From assembly GCA_026260175.1 (NCBI GenBank), contig JAKCWW010001237.1, positions 183 through 35,938 on the forward strand: a stretch of DNA of 35,756 nucleotides. Direction: 5' to 3'. The notes under the pieces are model-generated. The model searched no databases. It worked only from the letters and a program-made list of their open reading frames with translations, and was not told the DNA's origin. Made by a program: the position numbers and the translations under genes. How positions within the stretch are numbered: the first letter of the stretch is position 1; every line of letters begins with the position of its first letter. Below are positions 20,302 to 31,037 of this stretch, piece by piece. This DNA comes from Reticulitermes lucifugus (lineage: Eukaryota; Arthropoda; Insecta; Blattodea; Rhinotermitidae).

Positions 20302-22975
20302 GATGAGTACATAGCAAATATGAAGATAAAAACCTCCTTTCTAAGATACACAACATTTTCACTAAAGCTGGATATCAAAGAGTGAGAAAAATAAGTTGGA
20401 GATAGAGAAGAAGGCCGTAGCACGTTTCTGCGAAACGCTCTGTTTAGCCACCGATAAAATTGTACGACGTCAAAACCAAAAACTCTGTAGACCTAAACTG
20501 TATACACACTGTCGTTAGAACCTCAAATGAAAATTCACGTAGAGAAACTCTGCACAAAAATAAATTCAAACAGAAAAGCAATAATAGCAGCAGAACAATT
20601 ACAATTACATTCAATCGAACTGTAGGCTGTATGAGCTCTCTTCGAAGTTCCTTGTTTTGTTTTCATACTGGTGGTGAGAGTCGGCAAAAAAACTCCCAGT
20701 CTTGATTAGTACACTATCGGCTTCAAAACCCAGGTGGTAAGGCTTTTTCTATTTTAAGATTAATGACAATGTTAGGACCGAAACTTCGAATTTTCAGTCC
20801 AGTATTAAACATTCATTTCCCTACCGTCGCCAATTACATTAAAAATAAAAGCAACCATTCTGTCAGTATAAGAAAATCAGTCACCTGAAGAGGGGCGTAA
20901 AAGGAACTCCCGAAATGTAATTTATATCAGATGCGCGACACCTCAATTATCAGAGAATATTCAACATACAAGATACATTCTTAGAATGTATCCATTATAC
21001 TCTCAGAGATTTAGACAATCTACCTGTTATGTCCCTGAGAGCATCAGTAGTCCTTACTAGTAAGAAGCAGTCGTGATACCAGTCCATTCTTTCTGTCAGA
21101 ATAAGACTCTAAATTACCACTTAGAATCTCAAAACAAATGAGCAAAACAAATGGAAGTTATACTCGTAGCCAAGTGTGTCATTTTTGGTACTACGTAAAT
21201 AAGTTAATATTCTTAATATTGCACGTTCCGAATATAATGAGCACTTCTTTTCCCAAAAAAACTGACTTCGAAATTATACGACCGTTGAGAAGAGAAAAAA
21301 TCTATGAAAACTTTAAGGACGTCCCATATGTATTGTAATTATAAATTAAACAATATATTTAAAAATCAGATATGCATATTCTTACAATTTGAAAGTCCAC
21401 AGTATGGGTTAGCATTGAATTAAATTCAGGCCAATGTGGTAACTAAATACAATAGTGCCTGCCACATATGCAATATTCACTTCTATTATCCTTACAGTCG
21501 AAACTTCAGCAATGATTTTTAATGAAGGGCAGACAAGCGGTTGTGGTTTACATAAATACACAACGCTTGAGCCCTTCACGAATTTGTGTTTAATCAGAGA
21601 GTTTGAGGTGCAAGCAAGAGGTTTCTTACGAATTCCCGAGAGTATTAGCGACTAACACTACATTTGCAAATACGTTAATATTACTCCATTGCTTCAAATG
21701 TTACAAAAAGTAACAGTATTTGTCACGTTATCTACTTTAAATCGAAATGCAAAGAACACAGCATTCGCCTGCATGTCACGTGGTTCTCTGTTTATGATGG
21801 ATATTAGTTTTTTACAGAGTGTGTGTGAGTCCGGCACTATTGGTCCAGTTCTACACGTGACCATTTAACGGGAGCTGGATCGCGTGGAGTTTGTTGAAAC
21901 TCGAGAATCAAGTGCGTTGCAGCTACCTGTAAGAGTGTTTCTCCGCGTAACAGTTTTCGACTAATAAATACTAATATTACGTCAAAGTAAAAACAGCACT
22001 TGAAAGAAACATACCTACAAACACACACACACAAGCACACGCAAACACAAATGATCATCAACTTCTTTCTCCTATCCAAGTGTCCTTACCTATTTTTGAC
22101 AACAATATCGATTGAGTGATAAGAAAAATATTTTGTATTTCTGACCCTTATTTTTGAACTTATATGTTAGTGAACTCACCCAGCAGGTCTTGGGTTATTA
22201 TATACGGTGTTCATCCCACTTAACAAATTCAAAACGTTCATGTGCTTCAGCTTTAAGAAACAATAAATTACAGATATAACAATTAAAAATTCTTCACTAA
22301 ATTGGGCTTAGTAAGATATTAAAATTTTGGATGAACGATTCCTCCAACAAAACAATGCAGACACACTACCGTTTGCCGAGGGAGCTAAACACCAGACCAG
22401 ACGTTCTACTAATCTTTTACAAAGGTATGAGAACACTTCTAATTCTATGAAATCGCTTTCAGGAAATGCAGTGCTTCGAAGTGATTGACCGGCTGGCAGG
22501 AGTAATTAAAAGGCAACCCATGAACACCGAGCTAGCTGCAACTCGTATATCCAGTGCCATATAGCACTGGCAGGGATGTCCACCTAATTATACAACACAA
22601 ATATAAATTGCAGTTTATTGTTCTCGGGCGATCACACACGCCAGGATAGAAAAGTATTCCAGCAGACTCTACGAAATACTGGACATTCTTTCCATAGTGA
22701 CAAGGCTGTTGGCCGAAGATAATTCGTTGCGTCCAGCCGCAGTGAAGCTGCAAACATTATAAAAATGAGAACCGTCGCCACAGCTTGAAAAACTGGCTAT
22801 TTTATGATAATAATTAACAGTTTGTTGATGTGATAGTTCCACCCTATATTTGGTTTCAAAGAACTTGAAAAGGATCACCGGCTATTGTAAGTTGCACTAG
22901 TCCTAAAACAATAAGCCAACTACGTATAGGTCTAAGACAACTTATATTTATCTTGAGATATAAATCCACAGACAT
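20302..22975. other. non-coding stretch
   Basis: No gene is firmly supported. An (AC)6 microsatellite with imperfect extension lies at about 22,019-22,050. On the minus strand an acceptor-like tcttacag precedes a 29-codon open segment (21837-21926, VAATHLILEFQQTPRDPAPV at its start). A donor-like GTGAGT at 22174-22179 would define a 253-base intron, but the sequence upstream of that donor is not open in the matching phase. Confidence 0.45.
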
Positions 22976-23005
22976 GTTTCGGCTATTTTAACTAAAAGTC
23001 ATCAG
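22976..23005 (-). ncRNA. hammerhead-like core, fourth copy
   Basis: The minus strand carries an intact CTGATGA and an intact GAAAC followed by ATGTC, where GTC would be the cleavage triplet and A-C/G-U a minimal stem III. Between the core strands, uuuua/uaaaa can pair, but the helix is offset from the usual stem II position. Stem I pairing is imperfect. Core bases are therefore the best preserved of the four copies while helices have decayed. Confidence 0.42.
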
Positions 23006-23871
23006 GCTGCACATAAGAAAGTAAAAAGTTAAAATCTCCAGCTGCAATTGATAATTTCGCAAGGTTGAGTTCCCATACTTTTTACGTGTGTATTAAGTAA
23101 AAACTATAAATGTAAGACAAAAAAAATGCAAAAATTGTAATCCTAAGATCTTTGAATATTATATATAGGTAGAAATGATGTTTGGAGTGTAGCTGTAATT
23201 GTATAGGAAAGAAGAACCTTAAGATTTCCTCAGACCCTCCAGGCCAATATCTAGGCCCTATTGTCAAACAGGTCTCTACTACTGCCACCACCTACCATAT
23301 CTTCCCAAATGCTCCGAAGACATCTACTCTCCACAATAAAACAGAGCCTTTGAATTATTTTCCAGGGTAGTTACGAAAAGGAAATGGCATACACAACTGT
23401 ACTGAGAGATACATGCTGTCGGCTAAAGGTATTACAAATAATTAAATGAGTTTCTGAAACCTCGTAGGAAAACTATGCTCCTGGAACGCACCTCGAACAA
23501 AGTGTCACACTACATAGGGATTTTTGTACACAAACACTGTGTGAAACATTGAAGGATGTATAAAATATTCTTATTAATATAACATTTTACTGGGTTAATA
23601 TAATTATTTGAACAATATCTCTTTCTCTATTAATTTACGGCAGAAAATACCGCAGTGTTTAACATCGATCCATTCTTTGATTGTTTAACTCTGTACATAC
23701 AGGGAAAACGCTAATCTATTTTCCCTTAACAAAAATTAAAATTCCTACTCTTTGAGAGTTTTAGATACCCATCACATCGTTTAATTATGTAATTCCAGGC
23801 TGTTTGAAATGGTCATGATTGGAGAGAATGGCTTTCAGATTCTATGTCAGGTCAAAACCTTTTCCATGATG
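23006..23871. other. non-coding AT-rich stretch
   Basis: Nothing recognisable beyond short motif-free frames at about 23,082-23,370. Confidence 0.55.
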
Positions 23872-23884
23872 ACAGGTCATTTAC
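23872..23884. repeat. target-site duplication, left copy
   Basis: The sequence acaggtcatttac recurs as acaggtcacttac at 24183-24195 (12 of 13). Confidence 0.75.
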
Positions 23885-24182
23885 GGGCGTCGGCATAGCG
23901 TAGTCCGTATAATGACTTGCTACAGACTCGACAACACCGGGTTCGAATCCAAGCCGGGGCAAGAGACGTTTTCCTGTTCCAAAACGTCCAGACGGGCTCT
24001 GGAGCCCACACAGCCTTGTATTCAATGGGTACCGGTGTCCTTTCGCCGAGGTAAAGCGGCCGGGTTGTGAAGTCGACTACTCACCTCCAAATACAGCCGA
24101 AGTTAAGAATGAAAGGAGCTGTACTTCTAGTTCCTCTGTATGCTTTTATGACGTTGACGTGGACAACTATACGTTCACCTTT
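23885..24182 (+). mobile_element. SINE family B, full length, no poly(A)
   Basis: A 298-bp element bracketed by 13-bp duplications. The tRNA-like head has the A box tagcgtagtccg (23896-23907) and a perfect B box ggttcgaatcc (23940-23950). The body carries ggggcaagagacg, gacgggctctggagccc, ggtaaagcggccgggttgtg and actcacctccaaatacagcc. It ends gacgttgacgtggac, then acgttcaccttt, directly before the duplication. Unlike the SINEs at 617, 10451 and 12883 it has no A-rich tail, so it may have been mobilised by a different LINE. A divergent copy lies at 25890. Confidence 0.83.
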
Positions 24183-24195
24183 ACAGGTCACTTAC
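24183..24195. repeat. target-site duplication, right copy
   Basis: Pairs with 23872-23884 with one mismatch. Confidence 0.75.
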
Positions 24196-24684
24196 ACGTA
24201 CTAACTTGTTAAAAAGGGGACATAAGTAGGAGATCCTATCCTTCTTGCGGTTAAGCAAAACTTGATGGATTACGTGAGACTTTCGAAAAGGGACCAATAT
24301 CCGATATTCAATTGCCGTTACCGGGACAACTATTCGTTTCCAAACCCATTCCCGATATATTGGGGCACTCAAAAAGAAATCTGAATCTACCCCGGAAATT
24401 CCGAGGCGTCTGACCACTTTACTGTAATGGTTCCTAACATGGGCAATTCTAATTGCCGTCTGCACAACAAGAGGCCATGAGAAGGCGCAGTATGTGTGGG
24501 ATATGTAGGGAGAAGTGTCAACAGCCACATGGCGTGGAGGAATATAAACACTCTATTGTAAAAAGACGTGGTCCTGGAAATGGTACTCGGGGCCTAAAAG
24601 CAACTGGATACAAGCCGTTAATTCGTAAAAAGCAGCGAAGTCTTGGAAGGACGAAGTGGCAGTAAAGCACTTCCACGGAAAGTG
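24196..24684. other. unexplained mixed-composition stretch
   Basis: Two long open frames, minus 24,181-24,528 (115 codons) and minus 24,518-24,844 (108 codons), and a plus frame at 24,453-24,665 overlap here. None shows a recognisable domain, and opposing open frames suggest stop-poor composition and not coding. The minus frame contains IYREWVWKRIVVPVTAIEYR, which I do not recognise. Confidence 0.35.
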
Positions 24685-24810
24685 CAAATAGTGACCGTGC
24701 CTCAAATAGTAACCGGATACTGGAAACTAATTGTGAATAGTAGCCGCGACCAGTTATAGGAAATTTTAAGCAGTAACATCTTAAATAGTTAACACGGTCG
24801 CAAATAGTAG
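24685..24810 (+). repeat. cluster of aaatagt motifs
   Basis: The motif caaatagtnacc or a close variant occurs at 24685, 24703, 24734, 24782 and 24801, with a weaker copy at 24870. Two of the gaps are 18-19 bases; the others are 31 and 48. It looks like a heavily decayed short tandem repeat. Confidence 0.4.
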
Positions 24811-24952
24811 TTACAAAACTTGCTGGACTTCGGATATTAGCCATTTATAATTCTAATGTCTTACTCGGCGTCAAATAGCCTTCATTATTCTAAGAAACAC
24901 ACAACTAACTAACTCCACGGAGCAGAGTCCTTCCTGAGAAGCGAAAAGGTCC

Positions 24953-25168
24953 TCAGCTAGTGAAGAAATTCCCTGCATTTTATGGGGCCTGAAAGTTCAT
25001 TACCTCATTCACAAGCACCAGCCACCTATGTCTATCCTAAGCCAGAGCAATCCAGCCCATGCCTCTCCATTCTACTTCTTGAAGGTCCATTTTAATACTA
25101 GCCTCGCATCTACAACTAGATCTTCCAAGTGGTCTCCTTCTCTCGGGTCTCCCCACTAAAACCCTGCA
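24953..25168 (-). pseudogene. non-LTR retrotransposon protein tail, dead
   Basis: The minus strand encodes the C-terminal tail typical of insect LINE reverse-transcriptase polyproteins. It opens CRVLVGRPERRRPLGRSS, continues to IKMDLQEVEWRGMGWIALA, then an in-frame TAG, then DRHRWLVLVNEVMNFQAP and stop. This follows the known layout of VGRPEGKRPLGRPRRRW-, DLQEVG-, MDWI-LAQDRDRWR- and VMNLRVP-type segments. The TAG replaces the expected glutamine codon. Everything upstream (catalytic domain, endonuclease) is missing: the copy is 5'-truncated, as LINE insertions usually are. Downstream (24903-24952) the 3' flank reads ttctcaggaaggactctgc and ends near a short gttagttagtt run that may be the element's 3' terminus. 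Confidence 0.82.
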
Positions 25169-25889
25169 TTCACCTAAGAAACAAAGAAACATAAAAATTA
25201 TCTAATTCTCCTCTGCGTCTTAATCTGTTTTCGGGCTGGTCAAAATACGGAAAATAATTTGTGTTGCTCCCTCTCTGAATGCGAATAAATACTGCAAGGT
25301 TTTATGCCTTATGGCATAATAACATCCTCCTTCAGGGTTTGAAATTCGTTTCTTACTTGCTGTGTGTATATGTTTTATTGTCGCGCATGTTTGTGGGAGC
25401 TAAATAACAAGACAGCTTGAAATTGCCCACGACCGCTTATTGACAAGTCTCTATTTTACCACTCATATTTATCATTCTCAAATCTCATTGACACTTAATA
25501 ACCGCGAATGAAACAGGTCTATAGGCCCAGAATATATTACTTTGCCTCGTTGTTACCTCCCTCCCTTCCCCGTGAAGTGCTGTAGCTGTCGGCAGTGACA
25601 GTCATCTGTCGCGCTTCCTGCTTGCCACGCCATGGTAGGTTTCGGTAGGTACACATTCTACACTCAGCCTCCAGGTGTTTGTTCAGTACGGCAAGAAGAG
25701 CTGTCACAGCCCTTTCAGTGTAAATTCAAAGAAGAGTTGGGAGGTGTACTCCAGTGGACTTCATCAATTTTCCAAATGTCTTTTCTGCGACTTTGAATAC
25801 ATCATTGCACTTGGTTTTTAGCTACTGTAAATATACGAGTAAACAGGTTACTATATTGCGACGGTTGTCACGCCATAGATACTACACAG
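25169..25889. other. non-coding stretch with GC-rich block
   Basis: A GC-richer block at about 25,550-25,720 holds several CG dinucleotides and TCAGT-type initiators (ttgttcagtacgg near 25,680; tttcagtg near 25,715). It could be a promoter or UTR of a plus-strand gene or another repeat. No long frame supports coding. The gcc-atg-gtaggt at about 25,630 would put a splice donor directly after the ATG, which is unlikely. Confidence 0.35.
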
Positions 25890-26140
25890 GAGCCGGTGTA
25901 GCTTCTTCGATATAGTGACTAGGCTAAGGGATGGAAAACTGATGGATCATAGGTGGATTCCTGGTAGGAGGAAGATACTTCTCTGTTCTCCAAGGTGTTC
26001 AAGCAGGCTCTGGGGCCCACCCAAGGCTCCAGCCGCTCGAGTAAAGAGGCTGGTGCCTTAAGCTAGACATTCACCTCAAAATAGTGCCGAATTTCATAAA
26101 GCGTGAAACTATGTCTTCTCCTCATGTCTTAACGACGTAG
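25890..26140 (+). mobile_element. SINE family B, divergent copy
   Basis: Aligns along its length with 23885-24182. The head is gccggtgtagcttcttcg, with a degraded B box (ggtggattcc). It then shares ctctgttctccaaggtgttc for cctgttccaaaacgtcc, ggctctggggccc for ggctctggagccc, cacctcaaaatagtgccga for the cacctccaaatacagccga block, and cttaacgacg for tatgacg at the 3' end. Many substitutions show greater age. No duplication is visible. Confidence 0.65.
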
Positions 26141-29100
26141 TGCTTAATCAAGCAAAGAGAACTTTGCCCTATTTTTTTTACAGATATTACATTTCACTGT
26201 TTGTAATTGTTACGCCTTTTTTCTGTCAAATGCTCAGTGTGTCAGAAAATATTTCAACTTGGGTTGTAGATATTACCAATACCCATTTCTTTGATGTACC
26301 CCATTTGTTGTAAGACGAGCTTCTTATGAGAATATAGGCAAATTACCATATAAACTTCACCTAACTTTTCATGGTTCAGTGTAATTATGCACCACGTGCT
26401 GTAATATGTAAAGATTGTTCGTCTTGCCAACACAATATACTCGTATGTACTGGTTTAATATGATTCTAAGCTTAAATAGCCATTTGGAAGACATTCGGAA
26501 CAGAAGATGTCCACATATATTTATTGGGTGAAGGTGAGATCCGTAAAAAGCAGTTCAGGGAAATCTATATTTTACGTAGGGGCTTAAATAAATTTACATC
26601 CATACTTTCCGCATTCAGTGTCCGATTTGAGTGCAATTCGGTGTATGAGACCTGCACATAGTGCTGTTGAGCATATGCGAGTCTCGTGGAAATCACAGCA
26701 GGAAAGGCCGTACTTCTCTTATAGGGATATGAGATATATTTACGCGTGAAACGTGAACACATATGACGTTATGAAAGTAAGAATGCCTTGGTAGATTTTA
26801 TGTACAATTTGGCGGAGTATACCGCTTGTAATTTTGTTATATAGAATTTAGATAAATTTTAATATTCAAGGGGTTAAATTCAGTGTTGTACTGAACCGAT
26901 AAAAATCAAAATTAAAAGGCCAAGGTAGACCAACATTAGCAAATTTAATCTATGTGCACTGAGTAGTTTCGGAAATTGAAGTGACGCATAAAACATTGTT
27001 ACCTTTGAGATATTAAGAATAGCAATGCACAAATTCCGAGAAGCAGCTTGTAATTACAGCAGGACTTCTGAAAGGAAAAGCTTAATGCTCGGCCAGGGCA
27101 AAACAAATAGCAGTAAAAACCACAAACTAATGAAGAACTGTTACAGTTTCAGATGCTCTTCACAGCTTCAGACCCACTGACGATATGTTCAAATTGAGTG
27201 TTTATACAAGGGTTAGAGATTGCGGAAAAAGGACTATTTCCTTACGAATATCTAATTATTGTTGAATGCTGACCACTCGCTCTTCTTCCACCCATCTAGA
27301 GTCAAAGACGAGAAGGCATGGAGCACTACTCTCTAGGCACAAGGAAACTACTTTTAATCTAATCGTACTATAACAACTCCATAATCGATTTAAAAACATT
27401 GAATTTCAGCCTGTGTTACTGCATAATCTCTGTCGTAACTGGCCTTGCTCAGTCTTACCATGTTTAATAAAGCAATGGTGAAGGATATTTTTACGTCATC
27501 TGGTTTACAGTGTAAAAAGACCGGAAGTGTGATGACAGTCCCAGTAAATGATGAAAAGATTTTGTAATAATGGGCAAGGCACACCATGTAATCCCAAGAC
27601 ACGAACTCTACAGAAAAAAATCACCATGGGAATGATAAACCGACAAAATGAAGAAAGGAGTTGGCTGCAAATAAAGTGGGAATTGGCTTAAAATTGGTGC
27701 CACTTATCAATATTTTGAAAAAATTAATTGAAAAAATAACATAGAAAAGAAATGTTTTTGCATAATCCTTTGTCCGTAGTGTAGGGTGTAGGGGGGGGGG
27801 CAGTCGTCTACTGTAATGGCGAATTTGAACCAAAGTCGACGACAAAGACGTTCACGTGTATTTTTTAAAATGCGTTCGAGAACCAGTTGCGAAAAGCTAC
27901 TTTTAGCCTCGTGATGCCTGTTCATCCGTCCGTCGGTTTTTCCGCATGGTACAGCACGAATCCTAACGGAAAGTTTTTCGTGAAATTTTGTTTGAGACTT
28001 TCATTAAATTTGTTGATACATTCTGATTTTCTTCAAAATCGGAAAAGAATAAGACACATTTTACATAAAACCTACTTATGTTTACGATATCTGGCCGTGG
28101 GTGTTCTTTGTAATTGGGACAGTCTGTATTCTCTTTGAGGTAAAACGTGAGGCCCAGAAATATTTGGCAGTATAATTATAACCATGAGCATGACTGAATG
28201 TAAATCTGTTGCTGAGATAGACAAAACATGCAATGTGTCGTGTAAAAGGTGGAAGGTCACATTTTCTTCAAATTACTCACAAATTTAAATTCTAGCAAAT
28301 ATAACGGAACAAGTGCACCAGAAATATTAAACATACGGAAATTTCCTAACTTGTTTGTAGTAGTAGGGGACTTGCAATGAGTTAATCACGCATCCAAAGA
28401 AAACTGGTGCGTCTTTAAAAGTACATTATTCGTTTCGTAGGTTATTTAACGACTTTTCGTAGATTGCATATTTCCTATAGTACTGGAAGCAAGGATGGTG
28501 GTGATTTATTTGGAAGAGGTGGTCGTGGCTCTCTTACAAGGAATGTACCAGTATTTTCCTGAAGTGACTGTGAAAAATTACATATTATTTCCGGCAAGTG
28601 GTTCAAAATGTTACTGACGTGTCACACGGAATAAAGCCTTGCTCGGAATATTTCAACGTGGAGCAGCTTTCGAGGAATTGCCTTTAGCTTGAAGTTTATC
28701 CACAACAGAACATTTTGAGCAATCGCAGAAAATATGAATACTGATGTTTAAAATGGACTTTGCAGTGCATTTCATTACTACAGAAGTACAGGAAGTTCTG
28801 GTTGCTAGAAATTTCTTCTTTGAAGTGACAAATCACTAATTGTTTTGTGACATTTACACATATCTCATAGTTTTCAGCTAGAGGCTGGTACAGCCCACGA
28901 GACATTCTGGATGTGGTAGTCAAAGGACATATTTAGAAACGTAATTTTACAGTCTAAACCAAGTGGACTATATTTTTCCATGCATGTAGCCTACACTTCT
29001 TCTTTCAACACGTCCAACAATCACAGCACAAGTACACAGATTATAATGCTCCTCGGTAGAGCAAATGTCTCCATTCATCTCTCTTGATACTGTGACCTGA

Positions 29101-29176
29101 TGGCACCTTTTCTCTCCAGCCTTCACTCCGACCTAGTGTCACTTCCTTACGCAACAGCATTATTGCGCTGACTCCT
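26141..29176. other. non-coding AT-rich stretch
   Basis: Three kilobases without a supported gene. There is a G10 run at 27791-27800. Short frames on both strands are motif-free. Sequence from about 29,040 becomes pyrimidine-rich and less AT-rich toward the promoter-like island that follows. Confidence 0.55.
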
Positions 29177-29187
29177 GCCGCCATTTT
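29177..29187 (-). promoter_or_regulatory. YY1/Pho-like site
   Basis: The plus strand gccgccatttt is, on the minus strand, aaaatggcggc, the YY1/Pleiohomeotic core. Such sites are common close to transcription starts of housekeeping-type genes. It lies 160 bases upstream of the initiator-like sequence at 29334. One short site is weak evidence alone. Confidence 0.3.
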
Positions 29188-29333
29188 TTCAAATTATTGA
29201 CATGACTGTGACACCGAGGTGTTATAACACAGCGATCTCTCAGGTCGTGGTGCTCGGGTCTCGGTCGCCGCTTCCCCCTCCACTTCCTCGTCTTTCCTGC
29301 CGCAACAGACTGAGAAGCCAGGCCTCTGTAGTG

Positions 29334-29340
29334 TTCAGTC
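29334..29340 (+). promoter_or_regulatory. initiator-like TTCAGTC
   Basis: The sequence ttcagtc fits the arthropod initiator (TCAGT), with A at 29337 as the presumed +1. No TATA box is seen about 30 bases upstream. The region at +28 to +32 (ctgtg) does not fit the DPE. It is placed 48 bases before the ATG at 29385, giving a short 5' UTR, in a CpG-containing island of about 29,200-29,490. Confidence 0.33.
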
Positions 29341-29384
29341 AGACCGCCAGGAACCAAGACGCACTGTGCACAACACCCTGGACA

Positions 29385-29487
29385 ATGACGACGACGGTGA
29401 TAATGGTCATCGTTAAAGCGTTAGTGTTTGCCGCCGCGGTGATTGGCCTCGTGGGGAACGTTGACATGGCAGTGTCACCTGCAGGCG
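29385..29487 (+). CDS. candidate first coding exon, secreted or membrane protein
   Basis: ATG at 29385 has an insect-like start context (gacaATGa). The frame reads MTTTVIMVIVKALVFAAAV, then IGLVGNVDMA and VSPAGG: a short polar start, one lysine, a hydrophobic core and a small-residue region, as in a signal peptide or N-terminal membrane anchor. It is followed by a consensus donor, gcg|GTGAGT, at 29488-29493, leaving 34 codons plus one base (phase 1). The exon sits in a GC-richer, CpG-containing island with a YY1-like site and an initiator. The longer open frame from 29202 would need an earlier ATG without promoter support; it ends at 29549 inside the presumed intron. Downstream exons were not found and probably lie outside the window. 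The protein family is not recognisable from this piece. Confidence 0.45.
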
Positions 29488-29493
29488 GTGAGT

Positions 29494-30156
29494 CCTCGCA
29501 GCACTTTTGGGGTTCTGTCGGAAGATTGTGGGTGGCTTATAGTAAATAGAGTCCATAGTGGTGAATGGCTGAATCATTCATTGCAAATCAGCGTCGATCA
29601 AAGTACTGTGGACGTATATTGGAACATATCAACCATGCTGATGCCGCGCTTCCGACGACCGCTGACCTCCAGCTGACGGGTAACAAAATGTTACAGCCTG
29701 TGCCAAGGGCGTAGTTTTATTCATATACACAACAGCTTTTACAGAACTTATAACCCTGTAATGTTAGCAGTCTGAAGCATCATAGGGCGATTGTGTCACT
29801 GCTTGTAAACAAAGCTATAATGTTCAATGCTCTTACAATGTTATGCATATTCAGAAGGAGTAATTTTTGTTTAGTTATTGACTTAAGGTCTGCCCGCGGT
29901 AGGAGACTATTCAGCAGGATTAAATTGGTGTAAATAGGGGTCATAATTAAACTCGCTCTTGTGTATGTTACACCGATTAGATGGCGGGAGAGTAATGCAA
30001 TGTTGGGGTTAATATAACAACCTAAACTATGGCGCGACCTTGTGTTACACGTTACACACAAGTGCTGAAGAAAACGTTCTGAACTGTACTGTCGGCAAGA
30101 AGAAGAAACCAAACGAAAATTTTAACAGAATAAAAGAAGGTAGACGCCTATACAAG
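29494..30156. other. presumed intron or intergenic
   Basis: No supported exon. The minus-strand frame at 29,780-30,112 (110 codons) is motif-free. Confidence 0.45.
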
Positions 30157-30238
30157 CACATAAACACGTACGTACGTGCATGCGTGCCTACTTACGAAAT
30201 TACATACGTACATAGGCCTACGTAAATACATAAACACA
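30157..30238. repeat. degenerate TACG/TACA microsatellite
   Basis: Contains acgtacgtacgt (30167-30178), gcatgcgtgc and acatacgtacat, bracketed by two nearly identical cacataaacac / tacataaacac units. Alternating purine-pyrimidine tracts and palindromes are abundant here. Confidence 0.6.
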
Positions 30239-30963
30239 AAATAACGTATACACAGAGTAGAACTATTAACCACATACAGAGCCAGAAGTTTACAAAACGC
30301 GCATAAAATCACGATTTTCAGACTCCTGTAAATCATACAACTGTACGACTAGCTGAACTAAGATAAAATGTACGTGCTTTTGATCCTGCTTGCTGAAGCG
30401 AGCAGAAGCAATTCTCCATTCTGGGGGAAAAACAAATCAGAAATTTTTATTTTAAATTCGATATCAGCTCGCCATAACAGTGCCAAATAGAAGAGCGACA
30501 CCACATCCGTAGTGATAAGCCTGACATGATCGTTTCATAAACTGTTACAAGTAGCCTTATATATTTAAATTCCAATGTGGCTAGAAGACAAATAAATTTC
30601 ATGGATCTGCTTCGCCGAACTCCCATTGCAATGCAACGTTACAAAAGATTGCTCTGTATTTATCATCCGATACAAAGACACTGGAGTGAATTTAATCCAG
30701 GACCATGAATTTAAGAAGTATGTTTGTCACGTTACTTAACTACACATCACCAGGAGAGCAAGTTATGTAGTTTCAAATACGAAATCGCAGAGTTGAAAAA
30801 CGGTGCAAATATAAATAATAATGGCCTAAGCTCCTCATTTTGCCAATATCATAACAAATTCGTGGGTCAGTGAAGAAAGGTGCCTGTAGGAAAGCAGTGA
30901 CTAATTTTGCTGTTTATTTGATTTGTTGCTTCTCTTTCGTGAGCCGACATTTTTCTTGTCAAG
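30239..30963. other. non-coding AT-rich stretch
   Basis: Nothing recognisable. Pyrimidine-rich sequence near the right edge forms an acceptor-like signal. Confidence 0.5.
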
Positions 30964-31037
30964 GGCCATATACGGACCACCGACCACGTTTATTCACTCT
31001 TGGACTACGACTAACGAACCAACGAAAATCCTAAGAT
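30964..31037 (+). CDS. possible internal exon or repeat
   Basis: The tract catttttcttgtcaag gives an AG at 30962-30963, and a GTGAGT donor follows at 31038-31043. The 74 bases between are open in one frame (starts AIYGPPTTFIHSWTTTNEPT) and closed in the other two tested. Threonine and proline richness is unusual. It could be a small exon on the same strand as the candidate first exon at 29385. Its leading phase (two bases needed, one present) does not join that exon directly, so an extra exon would be required. An uncharacterised repeat is an equal alternative. Confidence 0.17.

Noticed and set aside
21837-22180. Minus-strand two-exon model with a 253-base intron
   Set aside because: Splice-like signals exist at both ends, but the sequence upstream of the donor meets a stop five codons back in the matching phase.
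24181-24844. Two long minus-strand open frames (115 and 108 codons)
   Set aside because: They overlap each other and an opposing plus frame, have no recognisable motif and cover the aaatagt motif cluster.
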